A DNA stretch of 56,412 nt, from positions 1 to 56,412 of the forward strand of contig NZ_FOJQ01000012.1 of NCBI RefSeq assembly GCF_900111795.1, written 5' to 3'. Source of the DNA: Anoxybacillus pushchinoensis (GTDB taxonomy: Bacteria; Bacillota; Bacilli; Bacillales; Anoxybacillaceae). Each line of letters opens with the position of its first letter. Positions within the stretch are counted from its first letter, which is position 1. Below the pieces are notes generated by a model. That model saw nothing but the letters and a program-made list of their open reading frames with translations. It searched no databases and was not told the DNA's origin. The translations under genes were made by a program, and so were the position numbers. Shown piece by piece: positions 17,835 to 29,143 of this stretch.

Positions 17835-19079
17835 GTGGTGAAAAAAAGACGAGTTGTTGTCACCGGATTAGGAGCGGTGACACCGTTAGGAAACGACGTT
17901 GAGACGACGTGGAAACATATCATTGCCGGACAATCTGGCATCGGTCCGCTCACACGGTTAAACGCGGACGATTTTCCTGCGAAAGTGGCAGCGGAAGTGA
18001 AAGATTTTGATGTCGAACAATTTATCGATAAAAAAGAAGCGCGCAAAATGGATCGATTTACGCAATATGCGGTTGCTGCTTCGATGATGGCAGTAAAAGA
18101 TGCCGACTTACAAATTACAGAGGAAAACGCAGCGCGCGTCGGCGTATGGATTGGCTCAGGTATCGGCGGGATGGAAACGTATGAAGAGCAAATGAAGACG
18201 TTTTTAGAAAAAGGGTATCGTCGCGTCAGCCCGTTTTTTGTTCCGATGATGATTCCAGATATGGCGGCAGGGCAAGTGTCGATTATGCTTGGGGCAAAAG
18301 GAATAAACTCATGTACCGTCACCGCTTGTGCGACAGGAACGAACTCGATCGGTGATGCGTTTAAAGTCATTGAGCGCGGCGATGCGGATGTGATGATTAC
18401 AGGCGGAACAGAAGCGCCGATTACACATATGGCGTTCGCCGGATTTAGCGCGGCGAAAGCGCTATCGTTTAACCCTGATCCGAAAACGGCGTGCCGTCCG
18501 TTCGATCAACATCGCGACGGATTTATTATGGGCGAAGGGGCTGGCGTTATCATTTTAGAAGAACTGGAACATGCGCTCGCACGCGGTGCGCGCATTTATG
18601 CTGAAATTGTCGGATACGGGGCAACAGGAGATGCGTATCATATTACGGCGCCAGCACCGGGCGGTGAAGGAGGCGTTCGTGCGATGCGTCAAGCGCTTCG
18701 TGATGCGAACATGGAGCCAGGAGATATCGACTACATTAATGCGCACGGAACGAGCACGGAATATAACGATAAATATGAGACGATGGCGATTAAAGAAGTA
18801 TTTGGCGAACATGCGTATAAACTAGCGGTCAGCTCGACGAAATCGATGACAGGGCATTTGCTCGGGGCAGCAGGGGCTGTTGAAGCGATTTTCTCCGTGT
18901 TATCCATTTACGATGGCGTTATTCCGCCAACGATTAACTATGAAACACCAGATCCAGAATGCGATTTAGATTACGTACCAAACGTTGCCCGCAAACAAAA
19001 TGTGCGCGCTGTATTAAGCAATTCGCTTGGCTTTGGTGGACATAATGCAACAATTATTTTTAAAGCGTACGAAGGATGA
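17835..19079 (+). CDS. fabF: 3-oxoacyl-ACP synthase II
   Basis: FabF elongates acyl-ACP by condensation with malonyl-ACP. The 414-residue protein carries Cys165 (TACATGTNS), the first active-site His in [11 protein letters not shown] and the second in [13 protein letters not shown]. Two tandem GTG codons at 17835 and 17838 follow AAGGAG; either may start translation. It probably shares the FapR-controlled transcript with fabH and ends at a terminator. Confidence 0.95.
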   Translation: MVKKRRVVVTGLGAVTPLGNDVETTWKHIIAGQSGIGPLTRLNADDFPAKVAAEVKDFDVEQFIDKKEARKMDRFTQYAVAASMMAVKDADLQITEENAARVGVWIGSGIGGMETYEEQMKTFLEKGYRRVSPFFVPMMIPDMAAGQVSIMLGAKGINSCTVTACATGTNSIGDAFKVIERGDADVMITGGTEAPITHMAFAGFSAAKALSFNPDPKTACRPFDQHRDGFIMGEGAGVIILEELEHALARGARIYAEIVGYGATGDAYHITAPAPGGEGGVRAMRQALRDANMEPGDIDYINAHGTSTEYNDKYETMAIKEVFGEHAYKLAVSSTKSMTGHLLGAAGAVEAIFSVLSIYDGVIPPTINYETPDPECDLDYVPNVARKQNVRAVLSNSLGFGGHNATIIFKAYEG

Positions 19080-19098
19080 GGACACCCTCATCCTTTTT
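19074..19098 (+). terminator. Terminator after fabF
   Basis: GGATGAGG / CCTCATCC stem with a short loop and TTTTTC; the stem overlaps the fabF stop codon. Confidence 0.85.
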
Positions 19099-19151
19099 CA
19101 CGTTTTCCTTTCGCTTGTCGTACAATGGCAATGACGAAAGGAGGAAAGATC

Positions 19152-19874
19152 ATGGGGGTTGTAAATACGAAACATTGGTTTGAACGCGATTTATGGCGCG
19201 AAAAAATAAAAGAGGACGTGCAACGTCATTTATTTACGTACGGCATGGCTCGGCGCAATCAAGGCGAGATTATGAAACAGCTAGAACAAAAAAACGTTTG
19301 GGCATTTGTTGCGAAAAAGTTTGCGGAGCTAAAAAAAGAGTGGAACGGCCCAGATGTGCCAATTTATATTCTCCCTGCAGATGCAACGAATCGTACACTT
19401 CAACACGAGTTTGGCGGAAAATCAGGCGTCGCTTTTCGCGATCAGCTATTTTTATTTTTACTTCCTCATCTGTCCAACGAACATATTTATGCCCTCCTCA
19501 TTCACGAATATCATCACGTTTGTCGTCTACACGTTGATCCGAAAGATGAACGAGAATATACGCTCATTGACCGCATCGTTATGGAAGGATTGGCAGAACA
19601 TGCGGTATACGAACGGCTTGGGAGCGAATATGTCGCCAAATGGACGACATATTACACAGAAGAACAACTGAAGAAGTTTACGAAAAAATGGATCGTTCCG
19701 AACATGTCGCTTCGCCCTGATGATGCGCGCTATCGTGCCATTTTATACGGGTTATCATTTTATCCGCGCATGCTTGGCTATGCAGTTGGGTATGAAATTG
19801 TGAAGCGGGCGTCGACAAAAAAGAAGATGATTGAGCTATTTGCTATGCCGTCGGAAGAAATTTTTTTGTTGTAA
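19152..19874 (+). CDS. yjaZ: YjaZ-type predicted zinc metalloprotease (DUF2268)
   Basis: A 240-residue protein with a gluzincin-type HEYHH motif (118-122) in LLIHEYHHVCRL and a downstream glutamate in IVMEGLAEHAVYERLG, as in DUF2268 proteins. Position after fabF equals yjaZ in B. subtilis. ATG at 19152 after AAAGGAGG; the open frame extends 27 bp further up without support. Substrate unknown. No signal peptide is seen, so it may act inside the cell. Confidence 0.82.
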   Translation: MGVVNTKHWFERDLWREKIKEDVQRHLFTYGMARRNQGEIMKQLEQKNVWAFVAKKFAELKKEWNGPDVPIYILPADATNRTLQHEFGGKSGVAFRDQLFLFLLPHLSNEHIYALLIHEYHHVCRLHVDPKDEREYTLIDRIVMEGLAEHAVYERLGSEYVAKWTTYYTEEQLKKFTKKWIVPNMSLRPDDARYRAILYGLSFYPRMLGYAVGYEIVKRASTKKKMIELFAMPSEEIFLL

Positions 19875-19899
19875 CGCATCGTTCGTCCTATTGTTCATA

Positions 19900-19908
19900 C
19901 ATATAGTA
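19900..19908 (+). promoter_or_regulatory. Sporulation-type -10 element (sigma-K or sigma-E like)
   Basis: CATATAGTA fits the sigma-K -10 pattern CATA-N3-TA; the overlapping CATACATA resembles a sigma-E -10. It sits 21 bp before the small membrane protein gene. No clear -35 was recognised. Confidence 0.35.
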
Positions 19909-19929
19909 GTGGACAAGGGGGACTTATAT

Positions 19930-20136
19930 ATGCGTTTCTTTTTTTATTTGCTCGGGTTTGGCATGTCCGTCGTCGGTGGAACGACGATGATTGCATATTT
20001 AAACATTATCGCCTCACGTTCAGACTGGAAAGAATACGTTATATTTATTAGCACAAAAGTAGAATGTTATTTTCTTCCGATCGGGTTGTTCATTACGTGG
20101 TTAAGCATTTTTTTTCCTTCACATGATGATGGTTAA
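19930..20136 (+). CDS. Small two-helix membrane protein, unknown
   Basis: A 68-residue protein beginning MRFFFYLLGFGMSVVGG, with hydrophobic segments at about 2-26 and 45-62 separated by a charged linker (ASRSDWKEY). AAGGGGGAC precedes the ATG. It is not one of the named B. subtilis genes I can place. A sporulation-like -10 upstream suggests expression in sporulating cells, which is inference. Confidence 0.7.
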   Translation: MRFFFYLLGFGMSVVGGTTMIAYLNIIASRSDWKEYVIFISTKVECYFLPIGLFITWLSIFFPSHDDG

Positions 20137-20212
20137 ATTTAGGGTGAAATGGAATAAAATGAGCAACCTCTGACCATACTGTGAACAAATCGTTCGAAGT
20201 GAGGGGTTATGC

Positions 20213-20953
20213 ATGTTATATCTTCACGATGTTTGGGTGAATTGGTTTGAAGGAGAAGAAAACGGATATAACGTTTGCCATTTTTACGAATGGAGAAAAG
20301 ATGATGCGATTGAGTTGTTAGATCAAGTGCCCGTGTTAAAAGTGAGCACGCAACTGTTTCACTACTTGGAAAATAGTTTGTCTGAAATTCCGAAGGCGCT
20401 GCTTGAAGATGTGCATCAAAAAGCGTACGTACGTAAAAATCATGAGCGCATTCAGCTTGAATATTGTTTTATCGCTACAGATGGTTATGAAATTATTGCA
20501 ATTGATACGATTGGCTATCATATTCCGATTCGCAAAAGCCGACTGATTCCGCGCCAAGAACAACTCGTGTACGACATGGTGAAAGAGCAAGATGTGCGTC
20601 TATATCCGTTTGAACAAAGTGAAAGAGAGTATCATATTTTATCGCCGCATCCGGCGCTTATGAGCGGATTGACACGGAAAGAGCGGCAATTGAAGCAGCT
20701 GTTATTTATGGCGCTCGACCAGCTGTATGGAATGAAAAATGCGGCAGAAGTGCGCTATTGGTATACGGAATGGGCGCCGAAGAAGTATGCGTATATTCAG
20801 CAAATGTCATTTGAAGAAGCGTGGAATGGCTTGTATGAAGAAGCGAAATACGGTTGGTCCGAACGACACGCTCATTTATGCGAGCGGCTCGTGAAAGGGC
20901 AACCGTTTTTCGAAAAACTATGGGAAATGGAACAAGAACCGAAAGTCAATTAA
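20213..20953 (+). CDS. yjbA: YjbA family protein (UPF0736)
   Basis: A 246-residue soluble protein starting [21 protein letters not shown], close in length and position to B. subtilis YjbA (before trpS). No catalytic motif or membrane segment is evident. GTGAGGGG precedes the ATG. Function is unknown; conservation is limited to endospore-forming Bacillaceae as far as I recall. Confidence 0.85.
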   Translation: MLYLHDVWVNWFEGEENGYNVCHFYEWRKDDAIELLDQVPVLKVSTQLFHYLENSLSEIPKALLEDVHQKAYVRKNHERIQLEYCFIATDGYEIIAIDTIGYHIPIRKSRLIPRQEQLVYDMVKEQDVRLYPFEQSEREYHILSPHPALMSGLTRKERQLKQLLFMALDQLYGMKNAAEVRYWYTEWAPKKYAYIQQMSFEEAWNGLYEEAKYGWSERHAHLCERLVKGQPFFEKLWEMEQEPKVN

Positions 20954-20955
20954 AA

Positions 20956-22250
<1,295 letters not shown>

Positions 22251-22261
22251 TTTTTTAAAAC

Positions 22262-22290
22262 ATTATATGGTGTTCGTTTTTTTATGTCAA
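22262..22290 (-). promoter_or_regulatory. Sigma-A promoter of trpS
   Basis: On the minus strand, TTGACA (22285-22290), 17 bp and TATAAT (22262-22267) are consensus elements. The upstream gene's TGA stop (22287-22289) lies inside this -35. Confidence 0.85.
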
Positions 22291-22616
22291 TAGACGTATG
22301 ACAAAATGAGCGTCATGAACGTTACGAGTAGCCCAGCGAAAAAAAAGGGAGCACCCCACTGCGTTTTTGTTTCATCATCATGTTCGTCTTGGGCATAATA
22401 ACGCTCGACAGGTGAGCGAAACAACCGCTTAAAACTCGCGATCGTTACATCGAAAAATCCTCGTTCATAAATGAACCGTAAGCCACCGATGATGATGAGC
22501 GGTTGAGCGAGGAGAAACGAAACGTTAATAAAAGTAAGCCATCTATGTGCAGAAAAAAGTGCAACTGTTAGCGCAATAAAAAAGACGAGAACGCTTGTCA
22601 CAACTAGTTTTTTCAC
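22287..22616 (-). CDS. DUF3899-type small membrane protein
   Basis: A 109-residue protein with an N-terminal hydrophobic stretch (about 4-21), a second (about 30-45) followed by GGLRFIYERGFFDV, and a C-terminal helix (FFFAGLLVTFMTLIL). The GGLRFIYERGFFD segment suggests the DUF3899 family, which I recall in related bacilli; I cannot verify it here. Function unknown. Its stop codon is embedded in the trpS -35. Confidence 0.65.
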   Translation of the reverse strand: MKKLVVTSVLVFFIALTVALFSAHRWLTFINVSFLLAQPLIIIGGLRFIYERGFFDVTIASFKRLFRSPVERYYAQDEHDDETKTQWGAPFFFAGLLVTFMTLILSYVY

Positions 22617-22908
22617 AACTTATCCACCTTTCGTGCTTAATCGCTGTGAAGTATTATACTAAAAAAAGTGTAAATTTTCTATTTACAAATGAGAATAAAA
22701 CGAATAAAATAGTCCTCAAGTTGATTTTATCATACTTGTAAAAAAGCCTTACATTCGTTTAAGATGTTAGAAAATTTAAAAAAAGTTTTTGAAAAATCTT
22801 TTCAAGTATACTAATTCATTATATAATATCCTCGTGTTTCAAATCTTCTGATAAATCAGAAGATGGAAATAAAATCTAAAAAAATAAAAAAATGAGGGGG
22901 AAACTCGC
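22617..22908 (+). promoter_or_regulatory. AT-rich leader region of oppA
   Basis: This non-coding stretch carries a TATAAT at 22822-22827 with a weak TTTTCA-like -35 about 17 bp upstream, a plausible sigma-A promoter. A hairpin ATCTTCTGAT / ATCAGAAGAT follows at 22843-22864. GAGGGGGAA is the oppA ribosome site. The hairpin lacks a T-run and may stabilise the 5' end of the oppA mRNA. Confidence 0.45.
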
Positions 22909-24555
22909 ATGAAGAAAAAGTTATCCATCTTTTTCGCTCTTCTTCTTGTTGCTTCCATGGTGCTAGCAGCATGTGGCGGCAACAACGCGGAAGAACCGAA
23001 ACCTTCAGATGAAGGAAAACAAGAAACACCAGCAAAAGAGCAAGTATTGAACTTGTTAGAAAGTTCGGAAATTCCTTCACTAGACACTACGTTAGCAACT
23101 GATTCCGTATCATTCCGCGTCATGAACAACGTATTTGAAGGGTTATATCGTTTAGACCAAAACAACGAGCCAACGCCAGGAATGGCTGAAAGCTATGAAG
23201 TAAGCGAAGATGGAAAAGTGTACACATTCAAACTTCGCGATGCGAAATGGTCAAATGGCGAGCCTGTAACAGCAAACGATTTCGTATTTGCATGGAGAAA
23301 AGCGCTTGATCCAAATACAGGTGCTGAGTATGCATACATTATGTACGACATTAAAAACGCTGAAGAAGTAAACACAGGAAAAGTGCCTGTTGACCAATTA
23401 GGCGTAAAAGCAATTGACGAAAAAACGTTACAAGTTGAATTGAAAAACCCAATTCCTTATTTCTTAAGCTTATTAGCGTTCCCTACATTCTATCCACAAA
23501 ATGAAAAGTATGTGAAAGAGCAAGGGGACAAATACGGTCTTGAAGCAAACACAACAATTTACAACGGTCCGTTCGTATTAAGCGAGTGGAAACATGAGCA
23601 AAGCTTCCAATTAAAGAAAAACGAGCAATATTGGGATGCACAAACTGTAAAACTTGAAACAATTAACTTCAACATCGTAAAAGATGTAGCGACAGGTGTA
23701 AACTTGTATGAAACAAACAAAGCTGACCGCGTCGGTTTAAGCGCAGAGTTTGTTGACAAATATAGCAGCGACAAAAACTTTAAAACAAAAACTGAACCAG
23801 TGTTATTCTACATTCGTATGAACCAAAAGAATGAAGTGTTGAAAAACGTAAATGCTCGCAAAGCGATTGCGATGGGCTTCGATAAAGAAGCGATGGTTGC
23901 GACGATTTTAAATAACGGTTCTAAAGCAGCGAACTACCTCGTTCCAGAAGGATTCGTTAAAGGTCCGAACGGAAAAGACTTCCGTGAAGAAAATGGCGAT
24001 TTATTAACGTTTAATGCAGAAGAAGCGAAAAAATATTGGGAACAAGCGAAAAAAGAGCTTGGCAAAGACAAAGTTACGCTTGAATTGTTAAACTACGACA
24101 GTGAAAGTGCGAAGAAAATCGGTGAATTTTTGAAAGAGCAACTTGAGACAAACTTACCAGGTTTAACAATTAACATTAAACAACAACCATTTAAACAAAA
24201 GCTTGATCTTGAAAGCAAAATGCAATATGAGCTTTCATTTACAGGTTGGGGTCCAGACTATAAAGACGCAATGACATTCATCGATTTGTTTGTCACAAAC
24301 GGTGCTCATAACCAAACAGGTTGGTCAAATGCGGAGTATGACAAACTTGTAAAAGATGCGAAAACAACGCTTCTTTCTGACTTGCAAGCTCGTTGGGATG
24401 CGATGGTAAAAGCTGAGAAAATCTTGTTAGACGAGGCAGTTATCGCGCCAATGTACCAACGTGGTTCAGCGTACTTAGAGCGTGAATACGTGAAAGGTAT
24501 CGTTGATCATCCATTCGGTCCAGACAATAGCTATAAGTGGGCTTATATCGAGTAA
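22909..24555 (+). CDS. oppA: Oligopeptide ABC transporter substrate-binding lipoprotein
   Basis: OppA captures peptides outside the membrane and feeds them to OppBCDF. The 548-residue protein has a lipoprotein signal with lipobox VLAAC (near residue 21) and an acidic linker. A family 5 solute-binding domain follows, with SEDGKVYTFKLRDAKWSNGEPVTANDFVFAW as the typical block. Its codon use has more T/A-ending codons than neighbours, as often seen in highly expressed genes. A stable hairpin separates it from oppB, favouring excess OppA. Confidence 0.93.
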   Translation: MKKKLSIFFALLLVASMVLAACGGNNAEEPKPSDEGKQETPAKEQVLNLLESSEIPSLDTTLATDSVSFRVMNNVFEGLYRLDQNNEPTPGMAESYEVSEDGKVYTFKLRDAKWSNGEPVTANDFVFAWRKALDPNTGAEYAYIMYDIKNAEEVNTGKVPVDQLGVKAIDEKTLQVELKNPIPYFLSLLAFPTFYPQNEKYVKEQGDKYGLEANTTIYNGPFVLSEWKHEQSFQLKKNEQYWDAQTVKLETINFNIVKDVATGVNLYETNKADRVGLSAEFVDKYSSDKNFKTKTEPVLFYIRMNQKNEVLKNVNARKAIAMGFDKEAMVATILNNGSKAANYLVPEGFVKGPNGKDFREENGDLLTFNAEEAKKYWEQAKKELGKDKVTLELLNYDSESAKKIGEFLKEQLETNLPGLTINIKQQPFKQKLDLESKMQYELSFTGWGPDYKDAMTFIDLFVTNGAHNQTGWSNAEYDKLVKDAKTTLLSDLQARWDAMVKAEKILLDEAVIAPMYQRGSAYLEREYVKGIVDHPFGPDNSYKWAYIE

Positions 24556-24564
24556 TCGAAAAAG

Positions 24565-24602
24565 AAAGGAGAGTATATGTGCGAAAGCATATACTCTCCT
24601 TT
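24565..24602 (+). terminator. Intercistronic hairpin between oppA and oppB
   Basis: AAAGGAGAGTATATG / CATATACTCTCCTTT, a perfect 15-bp stem with an 8-base loop and a short T-run. It probably acts as a partial terminator or 3' stabiliser that leaves more oppA than oppBCDF message. Confidence 0.8.
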
Positions 24603-24658
24603 TGCCTGCTAATCAGTAAAATTTCAAAAAGTTTTTAATTTTTAAGGAGGTGTGCGAT

Positions 24659-25588
24659 ATGGCACGATATACGTTGCAACGTCTTATTTATATGATTATT
24701 ACGCTATTTATCATTGCAACAGCCACGTTCTTTTTAATGAAGCTTCTCCCAGGCTCCCCCCTCCAAAATCAAGAGAAGCTATCACCAGAACAACAAAAAA
24801 TCATTTTAGAAAAGTATGGTCTAAATGATCCAGTTCCTGTGCAATACGTTCGTTATTTAGGCAATTTAGTAAAAGGTGATTTAGGAGTTTCCTTCCAATA
24901 TGATAACCGCCCAGTCACACAGCTTATTGGTGATCGCATTGGGCCATCGGCACAACTCGGTTTTCAAGCGCTCGTATTCGGGACAATTGTTGGTATTTTG
25001 CTCGGTGTGATCGCTGCTGTTCGTCATAATACAGCGGTTGACTATGGAGCAACGGTGTTAGCTGTTTTAGGTATTTCCATTCCATCATTTGTATTCGGTG
25101 GATTGTTGCAATATTACATCGGTGTAAAATTAAAATTACTTCCTGTTGCGTTTTGGGATGGTTTTGAGTACACGATCATGCCAACGCTAGCGTTATCCGT
25201 ATTCGTTATCGCGAGCATCGCGCGCTTTATGCGTACAGAAATGTTAGAAGTGCTCGGTTCGGACTATATTTTAACAGCGCGTGCAAAAGGAATTAGCGGC
25301 TTTGGCGTCATTTTTAAACACGGATTGCGAAATGCAATGATTCCGATTATTACAATTCTTGGTCCGATGGCTGTTAACTTAATGACAGGAACACTTGTCA
25401 TTGAGCAAATTTTTGCTGTCCCTGGTTTAGGGGAACAGTTCGTTCGTTCCATTAACTTAAATGACTATCCGGTCATTATGGGAACGACTATTTTCTATAG
25501 TGCGTTATTTATTTTTGTTATTTTTATTGTGGACGTGCTTTACGGCTTAATTGATCCGCGAATTCGTTTGGCGGGAGGGAAAAAATAA
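24659..25588 (+). CDS. oppB: Oligopeptide ABC transporter permease
   Basis: A 309-residue inner-membrane permease with six predicted helices. The BPD_transp_1 EAA loop is seen in LGSDYILTARAKGISGFGVIFKHGLRNAMIP. It pairs with OppC to form the peptide channel. AGGAGGTG precedes the ATG at 24659. The stop overlaps the oppC start (TAATG). Confidence 0.93.
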   Translation: MARYTLQRLIYMIITLFIIATATFFLMKLLPGSPLQNQEKLSPEQQKIILEKYGLNDPVPVQYVRYLGNLVKGDLGVSFQYDNRPVTQLIGDRIGPSAQLGFQALVFGTIVGILLGVIAAVRHNTAVDYGATVLAVLGISIPSFVFGGLLQYYIGVKLKLLPVAFWDGFEYTIMPTLALSVFVIASIARFMRTEMLEVLGSDYILTARAKGISGFGVIFKHGLRNAMIPIITILGPMAVNLMTGTLVIEQIFAVPGLGEQFVRSINLNDYPVIMGTTIFYSALFIFVIFIVDVLYGLIDPRIRLAGGKK

Positions 25589-26598
25589 TGACAGAAAAGC
25601 AACTATCTCCTGAGTTGTTTGAGCTAGCGACAGAGCGTCAAGGTGATATGGAAAAAATTAATCGTCCAAGCTTAACGTTTTTACAAGACGCTTGGCTTCG
25701 ATTAAGAAAAAATAAAGGTGCTGTTTTCGGACTAATCATGATTATTGTCATTACGTTGATGGCTATTTTTGCACCGATCATGAGCGATCGTACGTACAAA
25801 CAACAAAATTTAAGTCATGCGAAATTACCACCGCGTATCCCGGTGTTAGAACATATTGATTGGCTTCCGTTTAACGGAAAAGATATGAACGGCATTAACG
25901 TATATGAAAAGCGTGGTATAAAAGAGTACTATTGGTTTGGAACCGATGACCTCGGTCGCGATTTATGGACACGTACGTGGTATGGTGCCCGTATTTCGTT
26001 ATATATCGGGGTGTTAGCTGCAACCATTGACTTGTTAATTGGAATTATTTACGGTGGTATTTCCGGTTTTTACGGTGGGCGCGTCGACAATGTGATGCAG
26101 CGTATTATTGAAGTATTAGTCGGTATCCCGAACTTAATTGTCGTTATTTTATTTATTCTCGTATTTGAGCCGGGAATTATTTCAATAACGATGGCGATGG
26201 TTATTACAGGTTGGGTGACGATGGCGCGTATTGTGCGCGGACAAATTTTAAAGTTAAAAAATATGGAATACGTATTAGCGGCACGTACGCTCGGAGCGTC
26301 AGATGCACGCATTATCGGCAAACATTTGCTTCCGAACGTCGTTGGTCCAATTATTATTACGACGATGTTTACAATTCCGAGCGCCATTTTCACAGAAGCG
26401 TTTTTAAGCTTTATTGGACTTGGTATTCGTCCACCAGAAGCATCGCTCGGTTCACTTGTTAACGACGGTTATAAGTCAATTCAAACATATCCACACTTAA
26501 TGATGATTCCAGCGTTTGTTATTAGCTTGCTCATTTTAAGCTTTAACTTATTAGCAGACGGATTGCGCGATGCGCTTGATCCAAAAATGCGTAAATAG
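25588..26598 (+). CDS. oppC: Oligopeptide ABC transporter permease
   Basis: A 336-residue permease with the OppC_N region (LRKNKGAVFGLIMI) before the main transport domain. The EAA loop is MEYVLAARTLGASDARIIGKHLLPNVVGP. A periplasmic insert between helices 1 and 2 (DRTYKQQ ... EYYWFGTDDLGRD) is typical of OppC. Partner of OppB. Translationally coupled to oppB by one shared base. Confidence 0.93.
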   Translation: MTEKQLSPELFELATERQGDMEKINRPSLTFLQDAWLRLRKNKGAVFGLIMIIVITLMAIFAPIMSDRTYKQQNLSHAKLPPRIPVLEHIDWLPFNGKDMNGINVYEKRGIKEYYWFGTDDLGRDLWTRTWYGARISLYIGVLAATIDLLIGIIYGGISGFYGGRVDNVMQRIIEVLVGIPNLIVVILFILVFEPGIISITMAMVITGWVTMARIVRGQILKLKNMEYVLAARTLGASDARIIGKHLLPNVVGPIIITTMFTIPSAIFTEAFLSFIGLGIRPPEASLGSLVNDGYKSIQTYPHLMMIPAFVISLLILSFNLLADGLRDALDPKMRK

Positions 26599-26611
26599 AG
26601 GAGGTGGAACA

Positions 26612-27664
26612 ATGGAAAAAGTGCTCGAAGTAAAAGATTTGCACATTTCGTTTGATGTGTACGGTGGAGAAGTACAAGCTGTACGAGGTGTATCGTTTGA
26701 TTTGTACAAAGGAGAGACGTTGGCGATTGTTGGGGAGTCCGGATCAGGAAAATCGGTGACATCAAAAGCGCTCATGCGCCTTCTTCCAATGCCGCCAGCA
26801 AAAATTAAGCAAGGACAAATTTTATTAGAAGGTCGCGATTTGACGAAACTATCGGAAAAAGAAATGCAACGTGTGCGCGGTGCGGAAATCTCGATGATTT
26901 TCCAAGATCCGATGACCGCGTTAAATCCGACGATGACGATCGGAAAACAAATTACAGAAGTATTGTTAAAACATCAACAAATGACAAAAGCGGAGGCGAA
27001 AGCGCGCGCCATTGAATTGCTTGATCTTGTCGGCATTAAAGAGCCAGCGCTTCGCTTTAAACAATATCCGCATCAATTATCAGGCGGTATGCGCCAACGT
27101 GTCGTTATTGCAATTGCGCTTGCATGCAATCCGAAAGTGCTCATTGCCGATGAGCCAACGACAGCGCTGGACGTGACGATTCAAGCGCAAATTTTAGAAC
27201 TCATTAAAGACATTCAAAAAAAGACAGGCGCATCGATTATATTCATTACACATGATTTAGGTGTAGTTGCTAACGTGGCGGATCGTGTGGCGGTCATGTA
27301 TGCAGGAAAAATTGTTGAAAAAGGAACGGTCGATGAAATTTTCTACAATCCGAAACATCCGTATACGTGGGGGCTACTTGCGTCGATGCCAAGCTTAGAG
27401 CACGGAGATGAAGAATTGTACTCCATTCCAGGAACGCCACCAGACTTATTAAATCCGCCAAAAGGCGATGCGTTCGCGCCTCGTAATGCGTACGCGTTAA
27501 AAATTGACTATGAAATGGAGCCGCCAATGTTCCAAGTATCAGACACGCACTATGCAGCGACGTGGTTGCTTCACCCGAACGCACCGAAAGTTGAACCTCC
27601 GAAAGTCGTTCGTGAGCGAATGAAAAAGTTCGAATCATTAACGAAGGATCGAGGAGGGAAATGA
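26612..27664 (+). CDS. oppD: Oligopeptide ABC transporter ATPase
   Basis: A 350-residue cytosolic ATPase that energises import together with OppF. Walker A is GESGSGKS, the signature is LSGGMRQR and Walker B is [14 protein letters not shown]-terminal oligo_HPY-type region ([10 protein letters not shown] onward) follows; a cysteine-rich Fe-S tail like that of some OppD proteins is not evident. Start at 26612 after AGGAGGTG; the upstream open frame lies in oppC. The stop TGA overlaps an ATG at 27661. Confidence 0.93.
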   Translation: MEKVLEVKDLHISFDVYGGEVQAVRGVSFDLYKGETLAIVGESGSGKSVTSKALMRLLPMPPAKIKQGQILLEGRDLTKLSEKEMQRVRGAEISMIFQDPMTALNPTMTIGKQITEVLLKHQQMTKAEAKARAIELLDLVGIKEPALRFKQYPHQLSGGMRQRVVIAIALACNPKVLIADEPTTALDVTIQAQILELIKDIQKKTGASIIFITHDLGVVANVADRVAVMYAGKIVEKGTVDEIFYNPKHPYTWGLLASMPSLEHGDEELYSIPGTPPDLLNPPKGDAFAPRNAYALKIDYEMEPPMFQVSDTHYAATWLLHPNAPKVEPPKVVRERMKKFESLTKDRGGK

Positions 27665-27666
27665 CG

Positions 27667-28596
27667 ATGAACAAACTTGTCGAAGTGAAAAACTTAAAAC
27701 AATATTTTAAAGTCGGCAAAGGTCAAGTTGTAAAGGCTGTTGACGATGTGACGTTCGATATTTATAAAGGTGAAACGCTCGGTCTCGTAGGGGAATCAGG
27801 ATGTGGAAAGTCAACGACAGGCCGTACAATTATCGGGCTATATGAAGCAACAGGCGGCGAAGTGTTGTTTAACGGGAAAAGTGTGCATCGGAAAAAGTCA
27901 GCGAAAGAAGCGAAAGAGTTAAAGCGAAAAATGCAAATGATTTTCCAAGACCCGTATGCGTCATTAAACCCGCGTATGACGGTTGCGGACATTATTGCGG
28001 AAGGAATCGATATTCACGGATTGGCGAAGTCGAAAGAAGAGCGCATGAATCGCGTATATGAATTGCTTGAGACGGTCGGTTTAAACCGCGACCATGCGAA
28101 CCGTTATCCGCATGAGTTTTCCGGCGGTCAGCGCCAACGAATCGGCATTGCGCGCGCGCTCGCTGTTGAGCCGGAGTTTATTATCGCGGACGAGCCAATC
28201 TCGGCGTTAGACGTATCGATTCAAGCGCAAGTCGTCAACTTAATGAAAAAGCTGCAGCGTGAAAAAGGGTTAACGTATTTATTTATCGCGCACGACTTGT
28301 CGATGGTGAAATACATTAGCGATCGCATCGGTGTTATGTATTTCGGAAAAATGGTTGAGCTTGCCGATGCAGAAGAACTGTATCGCAATCCGATTCATCC
28401 GTATACAAAATCGCTCCTTTCTGCGATTCCACATCCAGATCCAGAAACAGAGCGGACACGAAAACGGATTATTTACGACCCGACACAACATAACTATAAA
28501 GAAGGCGAAGATGTGCGCATGCGCGAAATTACGCCAGGCCATTTCGTTTACTGCTCTGAAGCAGAGTACGAAACATATAAGGCGATGTACAGCTAA
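27667..28596 (+). CDS. oppF: Oligopeptide ABC transporter ATPase
   Basis: The second ATPase of the Opp system, 309 residues. Walker A is GESGCGKS, the signature FSGGQRQR and Walker [13 protein letters not shown]. The C-terminal HPY region contains [25 protein letters not shown] lies only 2 bp before the ATG at 27661 but 8 bp before the one at 27667, so the latter is preferred. Last gene of the operon. Confidence 0.92.
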   Translation: MNKLVEVKNLKQYFKVGKGQVVKAVDDVTFDIYKGETLGLVGESGCGKSTTGRTIIGLYEATGGEVLFNGKSVHRKKSAKEAKELKRKMQMIFQDPYASLNPRMTVADIIAEGIDIHGLAKSKEERMNRVYELLETVGLNRDHANRYPHEFSGGQRQRIGIARALAVEPEFIIADEPISALDVSIQAQVVNLMKKLQREKGLTYLFIAHDLSMVKYISDRIGVMYFGKMVELADAEELYRNPIHPYTKSLLSAIPHPDPETERTRKRIIYDPTQHNYKEGEDVRMREITPGHFVYCSEAEYETYKAMYS

Positions 28597-28626
28597 TCTC
28601 TCGGCTTTCGAGAGATTAGCTTTTTT
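28592..28626 (+). terminator. Terminator of the opp operon
   Basis: GCTAATCTCTCG / CGAGAGATTAGC, 12-bp stem with a 5-base loop and TTTTTT. Confidence 0.9.
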
Positions 28627-28683
28627 CGTTTGATGCACTAAAGTATTATACAATATTTCGATTTATTCGACTATTTCGTTTTT

Positions 28684-28715
28684 AAAAAAAGCTCCGAGAT
28701 TATCTCGAAGCTTTT
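28684..28715 (-). terminator. Terminator of the small membrane protein gene
   Basis: On the minus strand AGCTTCGAGA / TCTCGGAGCT with one mismatch, followed by a T-run. The gene's TAA stop sits in the loop. Confidence 0.75.
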
Positions 28716-28891
28716 TTGCCGCCGACCATTTTCCATCCTGTTTGCACATGTTCGCTCATCGCTGTATGTAGCCGCTTTTTTCGTCCGCCAAATACGTTTT
28801 CCCCGATGCTGTTTAAAATGACGCCCATGAGCGCAGTTATTCCAATCACTAAAATAGCGACAATCGTAAAGTCAATAAAAAATTGCGCCAT
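28700..28891 (-). CDS. Small membrane protein, unknown
   Basis: A 63-residue protein, MAQFFIDFTIVAILVIGITAL at the start, with one N-terminal transmembrane helix (about 5-30) and a basic, glycine-containing tail ending KMVGGKKASR. AAAGGGGGAA precedes the ATG at 28891; a GTG two codons upstream is in frame. I do not recognise the family. It is divergent from spxA. Confidence 0.65.
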   Translation of the reverse strand: MAQFFIDFTIVAILVIGITALMGVILNSIGENVFGGRKKRLHTAMSEHVQTGWKMVGGKKASR

Positions 28892-29143
28892 TGTCACTTC
28901 CCCCTTTGTTTGCCATCTGTACTTTTATTGTAGAGAAAATTGCAAATGAACGCAACGAAAAATGAAACCATTTTTATCGGACAACCGTATAATATGTTGG
29001 GTAAAATTGAAAAAAGGTGTATCTTTCTAAACTTTTTTGTTATATAATGTACGTTGTAGAGTTTTTTAAATTTATTTTAAAATAAGATGTGTTTTAATAC
29101 AGAAGCTAGCAAAGCAACCCATGTTTAAGGGAGTGATTGATAT

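Noticed and set aside
17723-18370. 215-codon minus-strand frame across fabF
   Set aside because: Antisense to well-conserved FabF; no start signal.
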